A stretch of DNA of 64,000 nucleotides from Flavobacterium sp. IMCC34852. GTDB lineage: Bacteria > Bacteroidota > Bacteroidia > Flavobacteriales > Flavobacteriaceae. The number at the start of each line of letters is the position of its first letter. Position 1 is the first letter of the stretch. Below, one piece after another: positions 1 to 7,358 of the stretch. The stretch spans positions 186,001 to 250,000 of the forward strand of contig NZ_CP121446.1 in NCBI RefSeq assembly GCF_030643905.1, written 5' to 3'. Under the pieces are notes generated by a model. That model was not told where the DNA came from, did no database searches, and saw only the letters and a program-made list of their open reading frames with translations. A program made the position numbers and the translations under genes.

Positions 1-1
1 T

Positions 2-928
2 TTCGAATGGTCAGAAAGTCCGACAATATTGGTTGCCGGAAAATATGTGCCCATCACTTATATCATCAATCCTACGCTTTCTATTTTTAAATCGAAAGTG
101 GCAAAAAAAATCGACGAAGCTATTGAAAACTCTTGTGATTTTAAGCCTTATGTTTTGGATGTATTGCAAAATATGAGCACGCCATTTATCACTAGCGAGC
201 AATACCAAACTTGGTTCAAACTCATTCCGATTGAAGTGTATGTTACCGATGCGGTTTTAGAAAAAAGTCAAATCAAAATGGATTTGGGACTAAAGTGCAA
301 TATGCAAACGATGGTGGGTTTGAAACCAAAAAACACTTTTGAAAGAGACGCGATTCAATTCAAAGCCGTGACTAAAATTCCGAATACCGTTTCAGCCAAT
401 GTGGCGGCTATTTCTACCTATGAAAGTGCTTCCCAAATTATTACGGCTAATTTCAAAGGCAAAGAATTTGCTTCGGGTAGTAGAAAAATAATCGTTGAGA
501 ATGTAGCCTTGTGGCAAAAAGACGGTAAAATTATCATCCAATTAGACATGAGTGGCAGCATCAACGGGTCGATTTATTTATCGGGTATTCCGAATTACAA
601 TGCAATTACCAAAGAAATTTATTTTGACCAAATGGATTATGTTTTGAATTCAAAAGGGTTATTGACCAAAACCGCCAATTGGTTATTGCAAGGCGTGATT
701 TTGAGAAAAATTCAGGAAAACTGTCGTTACTCTATCAAAGAGAATTTGGATGAAGGAAAAAAAAGTCTATTGCCTTATTTGAGCAATTATTCGCCCATGA
801 AAGGTGTTTTTGTAAACGGAACGATGAATGATTTTGAATTTGAAAAAGTAGAAGTTACCGACAAAGCCATCATTGCTTTCATCACTACTACCGGAAAAAT
901 GAGTGTGAAAATTGACGGCATGGAGTAG
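2..928 (+). CDS. DUF4403 family protein, 5' end outside window
   Basis: The reading frame is open from base 2 to the TAG at 926-928, so the gene begins upstream of the window; the TTG at 29 is an internal codon. About 308 C-terminal residues are visible. The sequence matches my recollection of DUF4403, a Bacteroidota family of probable envelope proteins with no known enzyme activity. Alternating strand-like segments (for example GSIYLSGIPNYNA) and the absence of membrane helices in the visible part suggest an exported beta-rich protein; any signal peptide would be upstream. A short dispersed repeat begins two bases after the stop codon. The family call is from memory and the function is unknown. 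Confidence 0.75.
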   Translation, partial: FEWSESPTILVAGKYVPITYIINPTLSIFKSKVAKKIDEAIENSCDFKPYVLDVLQNMSTPFITSEQYQTWFKLIPIEVYVTDAVLEKSQIKMDLGLKCNMQTMVGLKPKNTFERDAIQFKAVTKIPNTVSANVAAISTYESASQIITANFKGKEFASGSRKIIVENVALWQKDGKIIIQLDMSGSINGSIYLSGIPNYNAITKEIYFDQMDYVLNSKGLLTKTANWLLQGVILRKIQENCRYSIKENLDEGKKSLLPYLSNYSPMKGVFVNGTMNDFEFEKVEVTDKAIIAFITTTGKMSVKIDGME

Positions 929-930
929 AT

Positions 931-964
931 TTAGTGTTCGGTGTTAGGTTGGCAGTGTTCAGTT
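931..964 (+). repeat. short dispersed repeat, copy 1
   Basis: A 34-base stretch starting TTAGTGTTC lies two bases downstream of the DUF4403 stop codon. A shorter relative (58378-58399) lies two bases after the polA stop codon, and an inverted relative lies inside the deacetylase gene (53476-53510). Aligned by eye over 28 bases, this copy and the reverse complement of the 53476 copy differ at about seven positions. Function unknown. Confidence 0.6.
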
Positions 965-987
965 ACCAATCGATAGTAAATGATCAT

Positions 988-1242
988 CTACTTTTTTTTG
1001 TAATACATCTTGTAAACCACAAAACCGATTCCCGCCACAATGATATAGGGAATTGCCATTAGGAATACAATACCGTCATTTACGGCTTCCACTTTGCTGT
1101 TATCTCCTGTACTTTCTAAAGCGGCTCTGCACATGGCGCATTGCGAAAAAGAGACCATAGGCATAAAGCATAAGGCAAAAGTCAGCCACACTAATTTTTG
1201 ACTTATCCCTTTTCTCTTATCCCTTTTTACTTTAGTTTGCAT
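988..1242 (-). CDS. small secreted/membrane protein with a CAMC motif, oxidase-biogenesis operon
   Basis: This 84-residue protein has a basic N-terminus and a signal-like hydrophobic segment (about residues 17-33). Immediately after that comes QCAMCRAAL, a CxxC-type pair that would sit outside the cytoplasmic membrane. A second hydrophobic segment (about 58-76) and a basic KMYYKKK tail follow. It overlaps the upstream DUF420 gene by 11 bases and is the last gene of a four-gene unit with SCO-type proteins. From this context it could take part in copper or thiol handling during cytochrome oxidase assembly, but that is inference; I do not recognise a named family. Confidence 0.75.
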   Translation of the reverse strand: MQTKVKRDKRKGISQKLVWLTFALCFMPMVSFSQCAMCRAALESTGDNSKVEAVNDGIVFLMAIPYIIVAGIGFVVYKMYYKKK

Positions 1243-1825
1243 AGTAAGGTGAAATCATCAAGTAAACTACTACACCGGTAACAGCCACATACAACCAAAG
1301 TGGAAAAGTGATTTTAGCTAGTTTTTTATGTTTATCAAAACGCTCCGCTAATGCTCTTACATAAGTAAACAAGACCATAGGAATAATAGCGACAGATAAC
1401 ACAATATGTGAAATCAGAATAAAAAAGTAAACACTTCGCATCCAACCGGCATTGGCTATTTCGGTGTCATCTAAAAGTCCGTCAGCGTTGATATCTCCAT
1501 ACTTTGTAGAATCAGCCGACATGTGATAAGCCACATACATCACCAAAAAAACTACCGAACACGCAATGGCCAAAGTCATTAGTCTTTCATGGACTTTTCT
1601 GTTGCCGTTTTTTATAGCCATTACACCCATAATTAAAAGCAAAGCGGTTGCTGCATTTATGGAGGCATAAATTGGCGGTAAAAAGCTTAAGGGTTCAATA
1701 TCGATTCCGAAGTCTTTTAATTTAACCGAAAACAAAACCGCAACTGCTATCGGAATAATAATAGAAACGGCAATAATGGAACCTCTGAATTTTCGCTCTA
1801 ATGTTTGATTCTCTTGATTATTCAT
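1232..1825 (-). CDS. DUF420 family membrane protein
   Basis: A 197-residue polytopic membrane protein with about five hydrophobic segments (roughly 16-33, 50-66, 82-102, 128-152 and 172-192). It resembles DUF420, a family often found beside heme-copper oxidase genes and related to CtaM-type assembly factors. Conserved His residues near helix ends (KVHERLM, YHMSADS, SHIVLS) fit a metal or heme role. The loop before the fourth helix contains DINADGLLDDTE, a perfect match to a canonical 12-residue EF-hand loop. It overlaps the SCO gene upstream by 8 bases and the small Cys protein downstream by 11, so the three are probably co-translated. Confidence 0.8.
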   Translation of the reverse strand: MNNQENQTLERKFRGSIIAVSIIIPIAVAVLFSVKLKDFGIDIEPLSFLPPIYASINAATALLLIMGVMAIKNGNRKVHERLMTLAIACSVVFLVMYVAYHMSADSTKYGDINADGLLDDTEIANAGWMRSVYFFILISHIVLSVAIIPMVLFTYVRALAERFDKHKKLAKITFPLWLYVAVTGVVVYLMISPYYAN

Positions 1826-2501
1826 TTAATAATTTTTTTATGTCTTCTGTAATGGCTTTTACGCCTTCTTTTTCCAAACCGTCATAATACAAAATAGGAT
1901 TCCCGAATTTGTCTTTTCGGCAACGTATATTGCCTTCTTTGTCTATCAAAGCGAAAAGTCCTGAATGTTCAAAACCACCGGCCACTTTATTGTTTTCTCC
2001 GGCATAGATATTAAATCCTTTGTTGGAAATATTGAAAATGTATTCCTTATCTCCGGTAAGCAAGTGCCAATTGGAAGATTTAACACCGATGAGTTCGCCA
2101 TGTTCTTTTAAAACAGCGGCAGTATCATACTCCGGATTAATAGTAATGGAGGCAATTCCGAAATTAGGATTTCCAAAAAATTCATTTTGTATGCTAACCA
2201 TATTTTTATTCATCACCGGGCAAATAGAAGGGCAAGTTGAAAAGAAGAACTCCAACACATAAACTTTGCCTCTGTAAGTCTCATTGGAAACTTTTTTATT
2301 GTTTTGGTTGGTCAGTTCAAAACTCGGTGCCGGACCGATAGTCAGCAAACCGTTTTCTGCTGTTTTGTGATTGGAAACTGCGTCAATTCTTTCTCCTTGA
2401 ACTACCGTACCGTTCTTGATTCTACTGATGATTTTCGGAATAAAAATAATCCCGAAAATCAAAACGATAAACGATAAACCTATGTATGATTTATTCTTCA
2501 T
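1818..2501 (-). CDS. SCO1/SenC-type copper chaperone for cytochrome oxidase
   Basis: A 227-residue SCO-family protein: an N-terminal membrane anchor (about residues 7-22) followed by a thioredoxin-like domain outside the membrane. The copper-binding motif FFFSTCPSICP (Cys90, Cys94) and the distal ligand His179 in GGFEHSGLF are all present. SCO proteins deliver copper to, or reduce, the CuA site of oxidase subunit II. That subunit is encoded far away at 33445. The gene sits 11 bases downstream of a cysteine-less SCO-like gene and overlaps the DUF420 gene by 8 bases. Confidence 0.93.
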   Translation of the reverse strand: MKNKSYIGLSFIVLIFGIIFIPKIISRIKNGTVVQGERIDAVSNHKTAENGLLTIGPAPSFELTNQNNKKVSNETYRGKVYVLEFFFSTCPSICPVMNKNMVSIQNEFFGNPNFGIASITINPEYDTAAVLKEHGELIGVKSSNWHLLTGDKEYIFNISNKGFNIYAGENNKVAGGFEHSGLFALIDKEGNIRCRKDKFGNPILYYDGLEKEGVKAITEDIKKLLNE

Positions 2502-2512
2502 GAGTGTAATCT

Positions 2513-3169
2513 CTAAATTTGTCTGTCGGCATTATTTCGTTTCAATGCCAATCGGTATTCGGCTAAAATAATCTTCACATCATCCATCATATCATTGTGT
2601 AAATCGGCCGCCGAAGTAGTGTTGTAACCTTCTTTATATTCAGGTTTTCCTTTATCACTTTTGCCTTTTCTGCCGCGTAAACTTCTTTTCTTATCTACAA
2701 TATAAACATAAGGCGTTCCGTATTGATTGTCTAATTTACCGAGTAGTTTCAAATTAGCATGATAGGCTTTGATCGATTCCGGTGTGGTAAAAACAAAATG
2801 ATAACCTGATACATCGCTAATCTTTCCCAATTCTTTTAAAAGTCTTTGGGCTTGGTCTTCTGTTCCTAAAGGTGCAACGAATACAAACTGAAAGTCTTTG
2901 AACTCTCTGTATTTATTGTAAATTTTTTGATTGAGTGTAAAAAAATTACCGCTATTGGCTAAAATATCCTGGCCTGCAAAACCCAAGATCGTAATCTTTT
3001 TGTCTAAGGTGACCTTTTCCCCGTTTAGTGATTTCCATTGGGCATCAACATTGGGAATATTTGACGTAATGGTTGGTAAAGTAATAAAACTATTTACGCC
3101 CGAAGCAAAGAAAAGATAAGCTACAATGGGCAAAATAAACAAGATGAAAAGGACAAGATTTTTTTTCAT
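2513..3169 (-). CDS. membrane-anchored SCO/thioredoxin-fold-like protein lacking the cysteine motif
   Basis: A 218-residue protein with an N-terminal membrane anchor (about residues 5-22) and a domain laid out like SCO proteins: a strand ITILGFAG where SCO has its CxxxC, a helix, then FQFVFVAPLG, and a late GTPYVYIVDKKRSLRGRKG hairpin. No cysteine is present in the protein, so it cannot bind copper in the SCO way. It is the first gene of the SCO, DUF420 and small-Cys unit, just downstream of a terminator. I infer a degenerate SCO paralogue with a structural or assembly role; a distant fold match is possible but untested. Confidence 0.7.
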   Translation of the reverse strand: MKKNLVLFILFILPIVAYLFFASGVNSFITLPTITSNIPNVDAQWKSLNGEKVTLDKKITILGFAGQDILANSGNFFTLNQKIYNKYREFKDFQFVFVAPLGTEDQAQRLLKELGKISDVSGYHFVFTTPESIKAYHANLKLLGKLDNQYGTPYVYIVDKKRSLRGRKGKSDKGKPEYKEGYNTTSAADLHNDMMDDVKIILAEYRLALKRNNADRQI

Positions 3170-3198
3170 TAGGATTGTGAAAATCAGCAGTACAAAAA

Positions 3199-3231
3199 TA
3201 AAAAAATCCCGAGTGAATCGGGATTTTTTTT
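3199..3231 (-). terminator. intrinsic terminator after the subunit IV gene
   Basis: The stem ATCCCG/CGGGAT is extended by A/T pairing, with a 7-base loop and a run of T on either strand. It lies 15 bases past the stop of the subunit IV gene and before the SCO-like gene, splitting the oxidase-biogenesis genes into two transcription units. Confidence 0.85.
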
Positions 3232-3245
3232 GAATTAATATAATG

Positions 3246-3596
3246 TTAAAAATTCCATTTAATAGTAGAATTTTTAAAAATCCCGTAGATATAATCTGCT
3301 TCGACTAACAATATAAAAAGTAAATATAATACAAGGAAAATAACGGTGGCTACAACAGCCCAACGCAAACTAGCTTTTTCACCTTCCATGTGCATGAAAA
3401 CCCAGGTGATTTTGTAAGCTTTGTAAAGGGTTAAAATAATGAAAATCCAGTTCAGAAGGTTCATCGAAATGAAATCATTCATGACCAAAACATCCGGTCT
3501 TAAGATTCCTAAATAAACCTCAACTATTGTTACTATAGATAGAATTCCGAAAACTTGCCAGATTCTTTTAGTATTTGATACGTGCTCGTGTCCCAT
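3246..3596 (-). CDS. cytochrome c oxidase subunit IV family protein
   Basis: A 116-residue membrane protein with three hydrophobic segments (about 13-30, 44-66 and 80-104), the usual plan of prokaryotic oxidase subunit IV. The segment YKAYKITWVFMHMEGEK between helices 2 and 3 is typical of the family. It stabilises the oxidase core rather than carrying cofactors. It lies 24 bases downstream of the long subunit III gene and is the last gene of the ctaB-subunit III-subunit III-subunit IV operon, ended by the terminator at 3199-3231. Confidence 0.92.
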   Translation of the reverse strand: MGHEHVSNTKRIWQVFGILSIVTIVEVYLGILRPDVLVMNDFISMNLLNWIFIILTLYKAYKITWVFMHMEGEKASLRWAVVATVIFLVLYLLFILLVEADYIYGIFKNSTIKWNF

Positions 3597-3620
3597 GATA
3601 ATATAATTTTTTAACAGCGA

Positions 3621-4649
3621 TTAAACTAAGTAGAAGAATGTAAATACGAATACCCAAACCAAGTCAACAAAGTGCCAATAAAGACCCACTTTCTCGACCA
3701 TTTCATAACTTCTTCTTTTTTCATAAGTTCCCAAAAGAACATTAAAATAAATAATGATATTGATAATTACTCCCGAGAATACGTGGAATCCGTGGAATCC
3801 GGTAATAAAGAAGAAGAAATCGGCAAACAATTTACTTCCGTATTCATTTCTTTGCAGGTTAGCGCCTTCAACCACCAAATGCGCATTGGCCACCATAGCT
3901 TCAGAAGCTTCTCTGGTTAAAATTTCACGTTTTTTATTGTGATTTAATCCTTGTTGCAGTGATTTGTTTTCTCTGTCTTCTTTAGTATCTCTGTAGATTT
4001 TTTCAGTTCTTACTAATAAATCAGGGTTCGCTTTGAAACCGGCTTGAACTTCGGCTACAGAATAAGTCGGTAACGTTGCCTCATCGGTAAACCAAATACC
4101 GTTACTGCGTTTGTGTTGTTCTCTGGTTTCCGGCAATACAACGGCAAACTCTTCTAATTTTACTCTTTTACCGGTTTTATCCACAAATTGGATGATACTT
4201 CCACCTTTGGTTTCAATAGCTCCAAATTCTCCTTTGATGAAGTTTTTCCACTCCCAAGCTTGAGAACCAACGAAAATTAAACCACCAACAATAGTCAACA
4301 ACATATAAAATGCCACTTTCTTTTGCTTCATTTGGTGTCCGGCATCCACAGCCAATACCATGGTTACCGAAGAAAAAATCAAGATAAAAGTCATCAAGGC
4401 CACATAATACATCGGCGCATCTACCCCGTGCATGAATGGGAAGTGGGTAAACACTTCGTCGGCAATTGGCCAATTATCAATAAATTTAAATCTTGAAAAA
4501 CCGTATGCGGCAAGGAATCCGGAAAAAGTTAAGGCATCCGATACGATAAAAAACCACATCATCAATTTACCATAACTGGCACCCATTGGCTCATTTCCGC
4601 CACCCCAAGTATTTTCGTTTGTGTTTGCAGTAGTAACTGTAGCTCCCAT
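3621..4649 (-). CDS. cytochrome c oxidase subunit III, long form with a large hydrophilic insertion
   Basis: This 342-residue subunit III of a heme-copper oxidase begins after a short soluble N-terminus with KLMMWFFIVSDALTFSGFLAAYG. It ends with the family signature helices FFFFITGFHGFHVFSG and GLYWHFVDLVWVFVFTFFYL. Between them a hydrophilic stretch of about 125 residues (roughly 138-262) interrupts the membrane helices; ordinary subunit III has only a short loop there. The gene follows a second, short subunit III gene and precedes subunit IV. Both subunit III proteins may be present in one complex, as parallel members of the same family; this is inference. Confidence 0.93.
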   Translation of the reverse strand: MGATVTTANTNENTWGGGNEPMGASYGKLMMWFFIVSDALTFSGFLAAYGFSRFKFIDNWPIADEVFTHFPFMHGVDAPMYYVALMTFILIFSSVTMVLAVDAGHQMKQKKVAFYMLLTIVGGLIFVGSQAWEWKNFIKGEFGAIETKGGSIIQFVDKTGKRVKLEEFAVVLPETREQHKRSNGIWFTDEATLPTYSVAEVQAGFKANPDLLVRTEKIYRDTKEDRENKSLQQGLNHNKKREILTREASEAMVANAHLVVEGANLQRNEYGSKLFADFFFFITGFHGFHVFSGVIINIIIYFNVLLGTYEKRRSYEMVEKVGLYWHFVDLVWVFVFTFFYLV

Positions 4650-4692
4650 AAAAGTTATTAGTTAAAAAGTTCCCAAATTTAGATTTTTTTTC

Positions 4693-5283
4693 TTATTTAA
4701 AGAAATATAAAAATAAAAACAAGCAAATCCACAAGAAATCAAGAAAGTGCCAATACATTGCACCTAGTTCAATTCCAAGCAATTGACTTGAATTGTATTT
4801 TTGTTTAAAATGATTATAAATTATGATTAAAAGCGAAATCATTCCTCCGGCCAAGTGAGCCAAGTGTACCACAGCGATTACATAGAGAAAAGTAGTGGCG
4901 ATGTTACTCTCCGGTCCCGTGAAATAATATCCTTGTTTTATTAATTGTTCAAAGCCTTGAAACTGTAAAACCACAAAGGCAATTCCCAAACCTAAAGTCA
5001 ACAAAAGAAAATTACCCGTAGCACTGCGATTGTCTTTCTCGATGGCTTTTTTAGCCAAATGAAAAGTAACACTACATAAAATAATTGCCAAAGTACTAAA
5101 GTAAAAAGCCGAAGGCATTTGGAAATCCTGCATCCAATCTTCTCTTGACTTACTCACTACAAAAGCACTCGTAATACCGGCAAACATCATGGTCATACTG
5201 GCCATGGCAAACCATAAAAGTAATTTTTTGGAACGCGCCGTTCTGTCTTTGTGTTCGTCAGCTGACATCGTTGTTGTAGCCAT
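4693..5283 (-). CDS. ctaE: cytochrome c oxidase subunit III, short form
   Basis: A 196-residue subunit III with five predicted helices (about 22-45, 61-78, 92-109, 130-153 and 175-195) and the signature ending GAMYWHFLDFLWICLFLFLYF. The motif VHLAHLAGG corresponds to the conserved His-containing helix of the family. It starts 2 bases from the stop of heme O synthase and precedes the long subunit III gene by 43 bases, so the two paralogues are tandem. Subunit III carries no redox centre; it supports proton uptake and stability of subunit I. Confidence 0.93.
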   Translation of the reverse strand: MATTTMSADEHKDRTARSKKLLLWFAMASMTMMFAGITSAFVVSKSREDWMQDFQMPSAFYFSTLAIILCSVTFHLAKKAIEKDNRSATGNFLLLTLGLGIAFVVLQFQGFEQLIKQGYYFTGPESNIATTFLYVIAVVHLAHLAGGMISLLIIIYNHFKQKYNSSQLLGIELGAMYWHFLDFLWICLFLFLYFFK

Positions 5284-5285
5284 AA

Positions 5286-6191
5286 CTATCTTAAAAATTT
5301 ATCCGTAATATAAACTATTTGTAACAAAGTAATATAAGAAACACTCACTAACATCAGTGTTCTGGCAGCTTTGGCTGTTCTGAGTTGGTATAATTTTACC
5401 GCATAATAAATCATCCAAATGCCAAGCAAAAATACAATTCCTGCCGCAATCGGCGAAATAAATAATCGCCCGGTATACCCTAAACTCGGAAGCAAAGAAG
5501 CCACCAACAACCAAACCGAATACAAAATGGTTTGCAAAGCGGTAGACTGGTCTTTTTTACCGGTTGGCAACATAAAAAAACCGGCCTTTTCATAATCTTC
5601 ATACAAGAACCAACCAATGGCCCAAAAATGTGGAAATTGCCAAAAAAACTGGATTAAAAAAAGTGTTCCCGCCTCAATCCCAAAATGGTCTGTAGCAGCA
5701 ACCCAACCCAACATAAACGGAATCGCTCCCGGAAAAGCACCCACAAAAACCGATAACGGTGTATGCACTTTTAACGGTGTATAAATACTCGTATATAAAA
5801 AGATAGAAATCGCACCAAACATGGCCGATTTCGGGTTAATCATGTACAATAAAATCAAACCGATAATCGTCAGCAAACTAGCCACAAACAAAGCGTGATT
5901 GGGCGACATTCTGCCCGACGCGACCGGACGGTTTTTGGTTCGGTCCATCAAAGCATCCAAGTCTTTTTCGATAACCTGATTAAAAGCATTAGAGGCACCA
6001 ACCATACAGTAACCGCCAACGGCCAACATCAATAAAGTCGATACTTTCAAATCATGAAAATCAGCAACGCCAAGCAAATAACCCGCTATAGAAGAAAAAA
6101 CTACACTTATAGCTAAACCTGCTTTAGTGATTTCTTTGAAATCAATCGCAATTTGTTTAAGAGAAAATGTAGTTGGAGTCGCGTTCATCAA
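5286..6191 (-). CDS. ctaB: protoheme IX farnesyltransferase (heme O synthase)
   Basis: A 301-residue UbiA-superfamily prenyltransferase that adds a farnesyl group to heme b, making heme O for the oxidase. The first Asp-rich prenyl-diphosphate motif region is clear (NAFNQVIEKDLDALMDRT, about residues 68-85, then NRPVASGRMSP), and a second acidic region YEDYEKAGFFMLP follows at about 197-209. Eight to nine membrane helices are visible. It is the first gene of the operon encoding the two subunit III proteins and subunit IV. The start could be Met1 or Met2; the difference is one residue. Confidence 0.95.
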   Translation of the reverse strand: MMNATPTTFSLKQIAIDFKEITKAGLAISVVFSSIAGYLLGVADFHDLKVSTLLMLAVGGYCMVGASNAFNQVIEKDLDALMDRTKNRPVASGRMSPNHALFVASLLTIIGLILLYMINPKSAMFGAISIFLYTSIYTPLKVHTPLSVFVGAFPGAIPFMLGWVAATDHFGIEAGTLFLIQFFWQFPHFWAIGWFLYEDYEKAGFFMLPTGKKDQSTALQTILYSVWLLVASLLPSLGYTGRLFISPIAAGIVFLLGIWMIYYAVKLYQLRTAKAARTLMLVSVSYITLLQIVYITDKFLR

Positions 6192-6282
6192 TCGTTGTAA
6201 AACTGCTGCAAAGGTACTTTATAGAAAACGATTTGGCAAAAAAATATTGAAGATATATTTTATGCTTTTTAAGTTTGGGAGC

Positions 6283-6370
6283 GAATGGTCATTGTGTACC
6301 TGTTATCCATTTCCCCGCTGTCCGCACTACGCGGTAGTCACTGCCATCGGGGCTATAAGGGAAGCCATTC
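6283..6370. repeat. nested palindromic intergenic element
   Basis: Three nested inverted arms share one centre: GAATGG (6283-6288) with CCATTC (6365-6370), CCCCG (6313-6317) with CGGGG (6348-6352), and ACTAC (6326-6330) with GTAGT (6334-6338). It lies between heme O synthase and the fasciclin gene, and its base composition is richer in G and C than the surrounding spacer. No credible gene covers it. It resembles palindromic intergenic repeats I associate with flavobacterial genomes, but no second full copy was seen in this window. Confidence 0.5.
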
Positions 6371-6387
6371 TTGTACTTTTATAAATA

Positions 6388-6418
6388 AAAAAAGACCAAC
6401 GGTAGTTGATCTCTTTTC
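6388..6418 (-). terminator. probable terminator of the fasciclin gene
   Basis: Read on the minus strand, GATCAAC pairs with GTTGGTC (one G-T pair) around a 4-base loop and is followed by a run of T. It lies just past the fasciclin stop codon. Confidence 0.65.
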
Positions 6419-6441
6419 AAAATTAAATTATAACCCTAATT

Positions 6442-7062
6442 TTAATTAATCGGTAATATTACAGTGTCAATTACATGTATAATTCCGTTTGATGCAGAAA
6501 TATTGGCCGCTGTAATATTGGCTGAATTTCCAATGGCATTAATAGCACCGCTTGGTGTTACCGAGAATGAACTTCCTAAAAGGGTTGTTATTTCACGTGT
6601 TCCTCTTTTAGGCACCACACTGTTGGCGGCACGTCTACCTTCTATAACATGGTACAATAAAACGTCACGTACCAATGGCGCTGGTAAGTCAGTGATACTG
6701 TCAACATTTAATGCCGCATACAAATTTTGAAAAGCTTGATCTGTTGGCGCAAATACAGTGTATTGATCGGTTCCGTTGGCAAAAAGGTTTACTAATCCGG
6801 CATCCAATTCTGTATCTACATAAACCAAAGCAGAAACCAATTCGTTGAATCCCGCATCAACAGCTATTCCGGCAATAGAGGCTTGACCGGGAGCCGGAGC
6901 ACGATTCAGCGCATCTAAAGTTTCTTTGATGGTAAGTTTTGAAGCCGTTGTGTCATCCGCAGTATTTTCATCCGGAGAACAAGATGCAAAACTGAAAGAA
7001 ATAAAAGCAGCCAATGCAAATGCTTTTAAAGTTGCCATTAATTTAAAGTTTTTGTTTTTCAT
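6442..7062 (-). CDS. fasciclin-domain lipoprotein
   Basis: The start at 7062 (MKNKNFKLMATLKAF) is chosen because it places a lipoprotein signal at the N-terminus: a hydrophobic stretch followed by SFASC, the lipobox cysteine. An upstream in-frame ATG at 7104 would add 14 residues before that signal. The mature protein carries one fasciclin (FAS1) domain, with the hallmarks QYTVFAPTDQAFQNLY, LLYHVIEG and NGIIHVIDTVILP at the end. FAS1 domains mediate adhesion or matrix interactions. An envelope-anchored adhesive role is likely; the partner is unknown. It is a single-gene unit with its own probable terminator. Confidence 0.9.
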   Translation of the reverse strand: MKNKNFKLMATLKAFALAAFISFSFASCSPDENTADDTTASKLTIKETLDALNRAPAPGQASIAGIAVDAGFNELVSALVYVDTELDAGLVNLFANGTDQYTVFAPTDQAFQNLYAALNVDSITDLPAPLVRDVLLYHVIEGRRAANSVVPKRGTREITTLLGSSFSVTPSGAINAIGNSANITAANISASNGIIHVIDTVILPIN

Positions 7063-7193
7063 AGTGAATAGTTTTAATGTTAGTATTGAAATTGTTTTTT
7101 TCAAAAATTATGACCAATTAATATTGGTTTTAAAACTAGTAGGAAATCGATTCGGGATAAAAAACAAATATTTTTTGTTTAATTATTTCGACT

Positions 7194-7221
7194 CAAAGTT
7201 AAACAAAATATTAAAACCAAA
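7194..7221 (-). promoter_or_regulatory. possible promoter of the fasciclin gene
   Basis: On the minus strand TAACTTTG matches the Bacteroidota -7 consensus TAnnTTTG and a TTTG lies 16 bases upstream, slightly closer than usual. The transcript would have a leader of about 125 bases. The rest of the 7063-7358 spacer is AT-rich with nothing else recognised. Confidence 0.4.
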
Positions 7222-7358
7222 ACAACTTTAGCATTAGTTTAACAATCGTTTGAATAATGGAAACAAATAATTACCGCCTAACAATTAGGCATTTAACAAA
7301 ATAATGGCGTAAGCTTCTTTTAAAAAAGCCTCAAGAAGTAATTAAAAGAAAAAATGGT

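Noticed and set aside
6127..6384. 85-codon plus-strand reading frame covering the palindromic element
   Set aside because: It starts inside the ctaB gene on the other strand and its product (Cys- and Arg-rich, no domain) is not protein-like; it is a by-product of the repeat.
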